The notes under the pieces are model-generated. The model saw only the letters and a list, made by a program, of their open reading frames with translations, did not search any database and was not told the DNA's origin. This document shows positions 12,901 to 21,900 of a stretch of DNA of 64,000 bases, piece by piece; positions within the stretch are counted from its first letter, which is position 1, and every line of letters starts with the position of its first letter. The stretch is from Setoptus koraiensis. Taxonomy: Eukaryota; Arthropoda. The stretch lies in the NCBI GenBank assembly GCA_048013815.1, contig CM106586.1:14384001-14448000 (forward strand). Reading direction: 5' to 3'. Made by a program: the position numbers and the translations under genes.

Positions 12901-15900
12901 TAGACAAATGTTTCATCTCCTGTTGAGGTGCTATAATGGTGTCGGTGAACTCATTGAGGCATTAAACAATTCTTACGTGATTGGCGAGAAATCCAAGAAT
13001 GACGTGGTAGAATTGTTGCAAGTTCTTGGAAAAGTTCGGGCCTTGTTAGCGGTACAAATGGGCCCATCCGAAGAGGAGGTTATGAGAGATTGTTTATGGA
13101 CACTGGTGAATAATGTTGTATTCTTTCAACATCCGGATCTCATACGCATATTGCGCGTTCATGAGAATGTTATGCACGTCATGATGAATACATTGAGTAA
13201 ACGATCACGGGCAGCTCAGAGTGCCGTCTCAAGCGCCGTGGCGCCGGACAATCAGCAACACCAAAGACAGCAGAGAGTTCAATCAGTTTCCGGTCCTATT
13301 GTAAACGTTCTAGGAGCGACAGCAACGCTAGAGGTGAACGAGGATGACCAGCAAGACGATATATCTAAAATGGTGGTGTCTTGTTGCAGATTTTTGTGTT
13401 TCTTTTGCAGATCAAGTGCAAAAAATCAGAAAGCTATGTTCGAACATCTGGGCTTCTTGCTGGAGAATAGTAATATATTGTTGTCCAGGCCCTCTTTGCG
13501 CGGATCAACACCATTGGATGTGGCTTATTCATCCTTGATGGAAAATCATGAACTGGTATTGGCACTCAGAGAATCCTATTTAGAAAAGATCGCCATTTAT
13601 CTATCAAGATGTGGTTTGCAATCCAATCAAGAGCTCATGGACAAAGGCTATCCAGACGTTGGCTGGGATCCCGTTGAGGGCGAAAGATATTTAGACTTTT
13701 TGCGCTTCTGTGTCTGGGTCAATGGTGAGAGTGTTGAGGAGAACTCAAATTTGGTTATCAGACTGCTAATAAGGCGACCCGAGTGCCTCGGGCCGGCACT
13801 CAGAGGAGAGGGCCCGGGTTTGCTGGCCGCCATCAAGGAGGCAATTGCCATGTCGGACTCTATTCAATCTGAGAGAAGAGAGACGTCCATCATGAATGCG
13901 GCTCACACCGCACAGGCCCAAACAACGGGCGACGACGTCGGTCAAGACGGAAATCAAGATGACGAAGATTATATAAATTTGGGCAGTGCCATATTGAATT
14001 TCTATTGTGCTCTTGTGGACTTGCTAGGCAGATGCGCGCCAGAATTATCCACAATAGCTCAAGGTAAACATGAATCAATCAGAGCCCGATCCATTTTGAA
14101 ATCACTGGTTCCATTGCAGGATTTAAAGGGTGCCATTTCGCTCAAATTCTCACTGGTCAACCCTCAGTATGCATCCAATCAAGATCAGGCAATTTTGTCG
14201 TTCTCGTCGAGCTTTATGCCCAATCACAAACAATCGTTGGTTTTGTTTCTGGAGAGAGTGTATGGAATTGAGAATCAGGAAACGTTCTTTTCATTGCTCG
14301 AGGAGGGCTTCTTACCGGATATGCGAGCAGCCACTATGTTGGAGAGGTGTGTTGCAAGCGGCGTGTCAGCCAGTGATGCAACAAATCACTTTGCAAGTGA
14401 GTCGGCTCAAGCAAAAGGCGATACGTCTGGCGGCGACGACAATGACGACTCGCCAGAAAACGAAATGACTCTTGCACTCAATCGATATTTGGGCAACTCC
14501 GCAATACCGTTGCTCATAAAGGAGAGCCATTATTTCAAGAATGCCCAAAATTACGCCAATCTCATGGAGCCCACTTTGCACACTGTTTACAGATTGTCCA
14601 AAGTGAAGATATTGACCAAGGGCCAAAGAGAGAGCGTGTCGGATTTTCTTGTGGCACTCACGCGAGAAATGCAACCAAGCCAATTGTTGAAACTGTTGAG
14701 AAAACTCACAGTGGACGTTTCCGTGTTGAACGAATCAACAACGGTGGCCCTGAGACTGCTGACGCTGCATTATGAGCGTTGCAGCAAATACTATGGATAC
14801 TCGGGCAGCGCCCAAGCGTCTGCTTCCGGTGTCTACGGAACGGCCAGCGAGGAGGAACGTCGATTGACGATGGTCCTATTCACAAACATATTTGATTCGT
14901 TGTCGCGCATGGATTACGATCCGGAATTGTTTGAGAATGCGCTCCCGTGTCTCAATGCCATTGCCTGTGCACTGCCGCCGGATTACACTTTGACACAATC
15001 GAAGGATTCGGACGGTCAGACGGGAGGCGGCAAGCTGGGCAGCGGCTTCTCTGCAAACACAAGTCAATCACACAGCCAGGCTCAGCAAGCGGCCAGCAAC
15101 TCGGGCGCCATGAGTGTGGGCCCCTACATACCCGATCCAGTTGACACTAGGCACGTTCAATTGAACAATGATCTGCGTCAATTGGCGCAACGATTCTCTG
15201 AGCATTTTCATGATGCTTGGGCCAGCCGTAAATTTGATCGTGATTGGAGCTATGGCGAAAGTTACAATTGGGACCACAAAACGCACCCCAGATTGAGGCC
15301 ATACTCTTTGTTGACGCACAGAGAAAAAGAGAGATACATTGAGCCCATTGAGGAGGCACTGAAGGCCCTGTTGTCCATGGGCTGGAATATAGACAGGCAG
15401 CAGGAGCAACAGGCCAGCAACAGTAGTAATAGCAGCCAGCAGCAGCAACAACAGTTACATTCCTCAGCATCTTCGTCTACCCTATCAAGAAGTCTTTCAT
15501 TGCGAGCCAACGATAATACGTCGTCCTCTACTCAACAGCAACAGGAACTCATACAAAACTATAATCCCCAGCCTGTTGATACGTCCAATTTGAGCCTGAC
15601 GAGAGAATTGCAAAATCTTGCCGAACGCTCCTCGGAGAACGCTCACGATTTGTGGGCGAAAAAGATCATCGAAGACAATGAACTGAAACAGAGGAACTCG
15701 TCGAACAGTCCAATATTCTTGTTGCATCCACAGATGGTGCCCTATGATTTGTTGACCGACAAAGAGAAACGAAAGAATCGCATGCGATCACAGGAATTGC
15801 TCAAATTTATGCTGTTCGAGGGATACAAAATCTACAAATTGGACGAACAGCAGCAGCACCAACTGCAACAGCAACAGTATCAGAGGGGCCGCATCAACAG

Positions 15901-18900
15901 TCGGGCCGGAAGCGAATACAATTACAATCTGCTCGAGGGCCAACAGACACAAGCTTCCAAGAGGCGCCGATTTGCCTATTCCATTTTGGAGAAATTGATT
16001 TCTTACACGGACACAGTGATAGTGAAATTGGAGCTCCTGAAGCCATCGTCAAATTTCAGCCGGCGAAGTTCATTCAAGCAATCGGACCGAGACGTGAAAT
16101 TCTTCAGCAAGGTAGTTTTACCTCTAATTGAGCGCTATTTTACGGCACACAGAGAGTTCTTTCTCGTATACAATGGAATAGCCAGCCAGTCAGGCGGACC
16201 CTCGTCTGGCGGTGCGGCCAGCGGTGTCACGGGTGGACCTGCGGGCAGCTCACCATCCAATGTTTCGCCCACCAATGTGGGAGCCGTCAAGGATTCAGCT
16301 AACGCGGAGACCGCAGTCAACGAGGCCATACCGTCCGCCAGAGGCGGAGGTTGCGCCTCTATAAGCGAAAAAGAGATGCTGGCAACGTTGTTCTGTAAAT
16401 TGGCCTCTATATTGCGCAACAAGCTATCTGTCATTGGACCGGATGCTAAGATTTTGGTGCGCTGCCTTCAAGTGCTGACAAGAGCCACCGATGGCAGATC
16501 CCTGAGCGAACAATCGCCAGATTTTGTCAAGACCTCAATGTTGACATTCTTTAGCAAGACTGCTCAAGATCTCACTCAGTGTGTGAGCAATTTACAAATG
16601 AAACGTTACAATTATGTCAGAGGAACAACCATGCGAACGTCAACATCATTGTATTACATACATTTGTGCGTTTTGCCTACGTTGACCGCACTTTTTGACC
16701 ATTTGGCCACTTCAGAGTTTGGTCGCTATCTGCTGTTGGACGACATACAAATAGCGTGTCATAAGATATTGTTTAGCTTATATACGCTCGGTACGAAGAT
16801 AAGTTTAGCCGGCGATCACTCGTACAGTCAGCGAGAGCTTGAACGTCATCGGCCCGCCTATGGAAATTGTTTGGCGGCCTTCGCTTCCGCCTTTCCAATC
16901 GCCTTTCTCGAGATGGAATTATCGCGATTCAACAGGTACTCTTGCAACAATTCAAAGATACACAGATCTATGGTGGACACACCGGCGGCCACGCTCAGTC
17001 CCGCCAGAGCCGCCTCGGGCAGTGAGACCGGTCAGAAGCTGTCGAGTTCCGGCCTTGCATCTAGTGAGCCCGTGGCTGGCCCTCAATCGAATGTGTCGGC
17101 ACAAATGTTGCCGAAATTCGCTGAATTAATGAGTCTAATTAACAAATTTGTAACGAGCGGCAAATTGCCTCGCTCTAACATAACGGCCAGGAGCAGTACT
17201 AGCGGTGTCCCGGGCGGACAATCGGGACTGTCGTCCAATTCGAAGGGGGGCCAATCGGCTCTGCTTGTGGACAACGACGCAGCCATTGTGGACGTTGTTG
17301 TGCCCATGCTGTGCTCATATCTGCCGTTTTGGTATTTCCAGGGGCCCGAATCACAAAGTGCCTCGTCGCTGGTGGGCGCAGGCTCGGGCAGCACCAACGT
17401 GTGCAGTAATCATCTCAACGATTTGGCCAAGAATGTCATCGATCTAATCAAGCGACAAGTGGGCATTGATGATGGCATAGGTTCCAATTGGATGGTCACA
17501 ATAGCCGCGCATGCATCACAGATAATCGTTGATACACGCGAGGATCCTCTCTTGACCGAGTCTATACTGCCGTTGTCTACCAAAATAACGCAACGCGCTG
17601 AGGCCATCTATCATCGCGAAGAGCTCATGAGGGGCTATCTCAAATCCGCCGCTGAGGACACCACAGCCATTGAGGAGAAAATCCAGGAGGAATTCCACGT
17701 TCTGGTGCGCGATATATACGCCTTTTATCCGCTGCTCATCAAATACGCCGACTACAAGCGCTCCAAATGGCTGAAACAGCGCACCTCCGGAGCCCAGGCA
17801 TCGGCTTACATTGACTCGGCTGGAAACAGCGACGGCGAGATGCATCAAATAAATGCCAATGAGCCTATGGACACTGGCGATGGTCGACGCAACAGCAGGA
17901 ATGGGGGACCCGAACAGTTGCTGTTCCAGCATGTGGCCACCATATTTGACATCTGGTCGAACAGTCAATATTTCCGGAGAGAAGAGCAAAATTTCATATC
18001 GCAACACGAAATCGACAACATGGCCTTGATAATGCCATCGTCCAATCGGCCAGGCAGAATATTCTTTCAAAAATCGGACCCTCTTCAAATACAGAACACT
18101 AACAAGCGCAAAAATAAGCGGCGCGCCAGCGAAAAGAAGGATCGCGACAAAGAGATAGCATCGTCGTTGTTAGTGGTGGCGCTAAAACGCTTGTTGCCAG
18201 TGGGAATGAGTTTGTTCGCCGGAAGAGAGCGCGAACTAGTTCAGCACACCAAAGAGAGATTCCTCAAAAAGGAGCCCTATTCGAGCATCTATGATTTTGT
18301 TAAAATTCAGCTCATTCTACCCAATCAGGTGGATCCCTCGGACGAGTTCTGTTGGCAACACTATCTCTATTCGAGGTTGGGCGGCCTGGAGTCTAGCGGA
18401 CCCAATCAAACGGCGAGCGGAATGGCCCTGAAAGCGGGCCCCGATAGTCACAAGAGTCTGTCGTTGGCTAATCAGTCATCATCGAACAGTTACGGCGATG
18501 GGTCGGACTATGACTCGTTGCCATCGGGCGGCCCCGACGACCGGGTTATTGGTCGCATCATAGACATGGCGAGGGTTTTCTACGGTCTGCATATAATTGA
18601 CCATCCCAATTTGCAGCAAAAGGCCAGCCGTAGGTCGTGTGTATCAACGCAACGTAGACGCGTTGTTATAGCCTGTTTCCGGATGACATCGTTGCACAGT
18701 CTGCCCAAACATCGTGCCATAAACACATTCTTGAAATCTTATTGCGAAACTTGGTTGGTAGAGGAAAACTATGGCCAAGAGAAACTAATTGAGGACCTCA
18801 CTCATACGTTCGAACAGGCCGAACAAAAAAAAGTGAATGAGGAAATAGTCGAGTATAGACACGATCCCTTAAATCAACTGATAACCACTCTGTCGCGTCA

Positions 18901-21900
18901 AGCCACAACAGAACATGGCGGCTCGTCGGCGTCCGGTCGAGCGGGCAACAATGGCGTCGATCAATTATATATGCAATTTGCCGATATATTCAGAGCAAGC
19001 TGCGGTGGCGACGAAGAGGAAGACGACGACGGTCAAGGCGATGAGAGTGGCGGCAGTGGTGGTGGTGGTGGTAGTGGTGGCACAACCGACGACGCAGGTA
19101 ACGGTGCAGACGGGGACGAGGACGACAACCCCAGAGAGAACGGATCGGATGCGGCCGCATCGACATTGTCAATCCATGAGCAGGAAATCGAGAAACAACG
19201 GCTTCTGTTCCAGCAATCGCGCCTGGCCGACAGAGGAGTAGCCGAAATGATACTACTTTATATATCCGCCTACAGCAGGTACCAAAGTGGGGCCGGCAGC
19301 GGCGGCGCAAGCAACTCTAATCAGCACAGGACCCCTGAAATTTTGAACACACTTAAGCTGGGCATATCTATATTGCGCGGCGGCAACACCGAGGTGCAGA
19401 GGCGCATGCTTAAACATTTGAAGGACAAAAAAGACGTCGGTTTCTTCATATCAATTCAGAGCCTCATGAACTCGTGTTCTGTGCTAGATTTGGACGCCTT
19501 CGAACGCAATCAAAAGGCCGAAGCTCTGGGCGTCCGATCCGAGGGTACGGCCAGCGAAAAGAATATGCACGACGCCGAGCTAACATGCAAGCTGTTTCGC
19601 TTCTTCCAGTTGCTCTGCGAGGGCCACAATCTAGAATTTCAAAATTATCTCCGAACTCAAGCGGGAAACACAACAACTGTCAACGTTGTCATTTCCACCG
19701 TCGACTACTTGTTGCGCCTACAAGAGTCCATAATGGACTTCTATTGGCACTATTCCTCCAAGGACGTCATCGATCCGTCCGGCACTGAGAACTTCATCAA
19801 GGCAATCACAATAGCCAAGCAAGTGTTCAACACCCTCACCGAGTCTATCCAGGGTCCGTGTTCGCAAAATCAGCAAGCTCTGGCGCATAGTAGATTGTGG
19901 CACGCGGTTGGTGGTTTTCTGTTCTTGTTTGCGCACATGCAAGATAAACTGTCGCGTAATTCCTCTCAATTGGGTCTATTGATTGAGTTGTTGGATTTGC
20001 AAAAAGAAATGGTCATCATGATGTTGAGTATGCTAGAAGGAAACGTTGTCAATGGAACTATCGGTAAACAGATGCTGGATCTACTGGTGGAGGCATCGGC
20101 GAACGTCGAGATAATACTCAAGTTCTTTGACATGTTTCTAAAATTGCCTAGACTGACTTCGTCGGCCAACTTCCAAGAGTACGATAAGACCGGCTCGGGC
20201 TGGATCTCTGCCCCGGACCTGAAAAAGGCAATGGAACAACACAAGATTTACACGCCCGAAGAGACGCAATATTTGTTGTCGTGCTGCGAACCAAACCACG
20301 ACGGCATGATTGATTACAGGGAATTTATTGATCGTTTTCATCAGCCTGTCAAAGATATTGGCTTCAATTTAGCGGTGCTATTGACAAATCTTGCCGAGCA
20401 CATGACCAATGAGCCAAGATTGCAGCGTTTCCTTGAGACAGCTAGCACTGTCCTCAATTACTTTGAGCCCTATTTGGGTCGTATAGAGATAATGGGCAGC
20501 TCAAAGAGAATTGAGCGTGTCTATTTCGAAATTAAGGAATCGACAATCAATCAATGGGGAAAGCCACAGATCCAAGAATCGAAGCGCGCCTTCTTCTATT
20601 CAATAGTGACAGAGGGCGATGGAAAAGAGAAACTGGAGGCCTTTGTGAATTTCTGCGAGGACACCATTTTCGAGATGCAACACGCCTCAAACATATTGGG
20701 CGAAGAGGAAGAGGAGGCGCCAACAAAGGCCAAAGAGTATCCATTTGCGGGCGGCTCCACAGCTCCGGTCGATGCTGCCAATTCTGTTGGCGGAGGCTCG
20801 AAAGAAGGCTCCATCGGCAGGACGTGCTGGTCACTGTTTAAGAATGGAGTGATATTATTGTTCACATTCATTATCAACATATTGTCTCAATTGCAACCAT
20901 CACGAATAAGAAGACGTTACTACATGCTCAGGTCCATGACTTACGCTCAACTGTTGGCAGGATTTTTTAAGCTTCTATTCCGAATGATGGCCTTTTGCGT
21001 AAGATCGTCGTTCTATTCAACATATGCCACGCTCAGGTTTATCTTTCACATCATGGTCAATGACTCCACTGTGGTGAACAATAGTCCGATTCAGGATCAA
21101 CAATCTGGCCGGTATGGCCAATTGAGGAAACCACACACAGATTATAGTGGCCAGATAGCCGGTCAACAACGTGCGATGGCCTCTGCAGGCGCTAGCGCGG
21201 GAACTTCTTCCACTATGATGGGCCTTGGCGGTTACGACAACGACACAAATCTCAAAGGTGGTGCCACGGTGAATGGGTCCTCCGGACCAGCGACATTAGA
21301 TCAGATTAGCACCGATGGTACATTCAGACGAGAGATCATAACAGAGCCAACGGTGATGAAAGTATCCGCGACAGAAGTAACACAAACAACCACAGGTCAC
21401 CTGGCCGCTTCTCAACAGGTTGGCATATCAAGTATGGCGTCTGGGGTGGCTGGCGAAGACGGAGAACTGGCAATGCAAGCTGGCCAGGTTCCGGTGTCGC
21501 TTGACATCAACAGAAACAAACAACAAGAGGCAGAGGCGAGCTCAAGTGGTGGCTCCTACATGGACATTCTACTGTCAAAGCCTGTACCTACGAGTGGCCA
21601 ATTGGTAGATGAGTCACAAATGCTGGAATATATGAACAGCAACCAATCTCCGATCATAACAAACGGTGATGTAACCCCGGGCGATGCAACAAACGGAGCG
21701 AGGGGCCCTACTTTTATTAGAGCGTCGCAATTGTTTTGCTACAATCAAAAGATAATCAGCTTTTTGGCTAGAAACTTTTATAGAATTAAGCTGTTGGCTC
21801 TAGTGACAGCGTTTGTTATTAATTTCATTCTATTGTTTTACAAAGTGTCAACATCTTCCGTTCCGTGGCAAGACAATGGCGGTTTGGCCACAGACAGCGA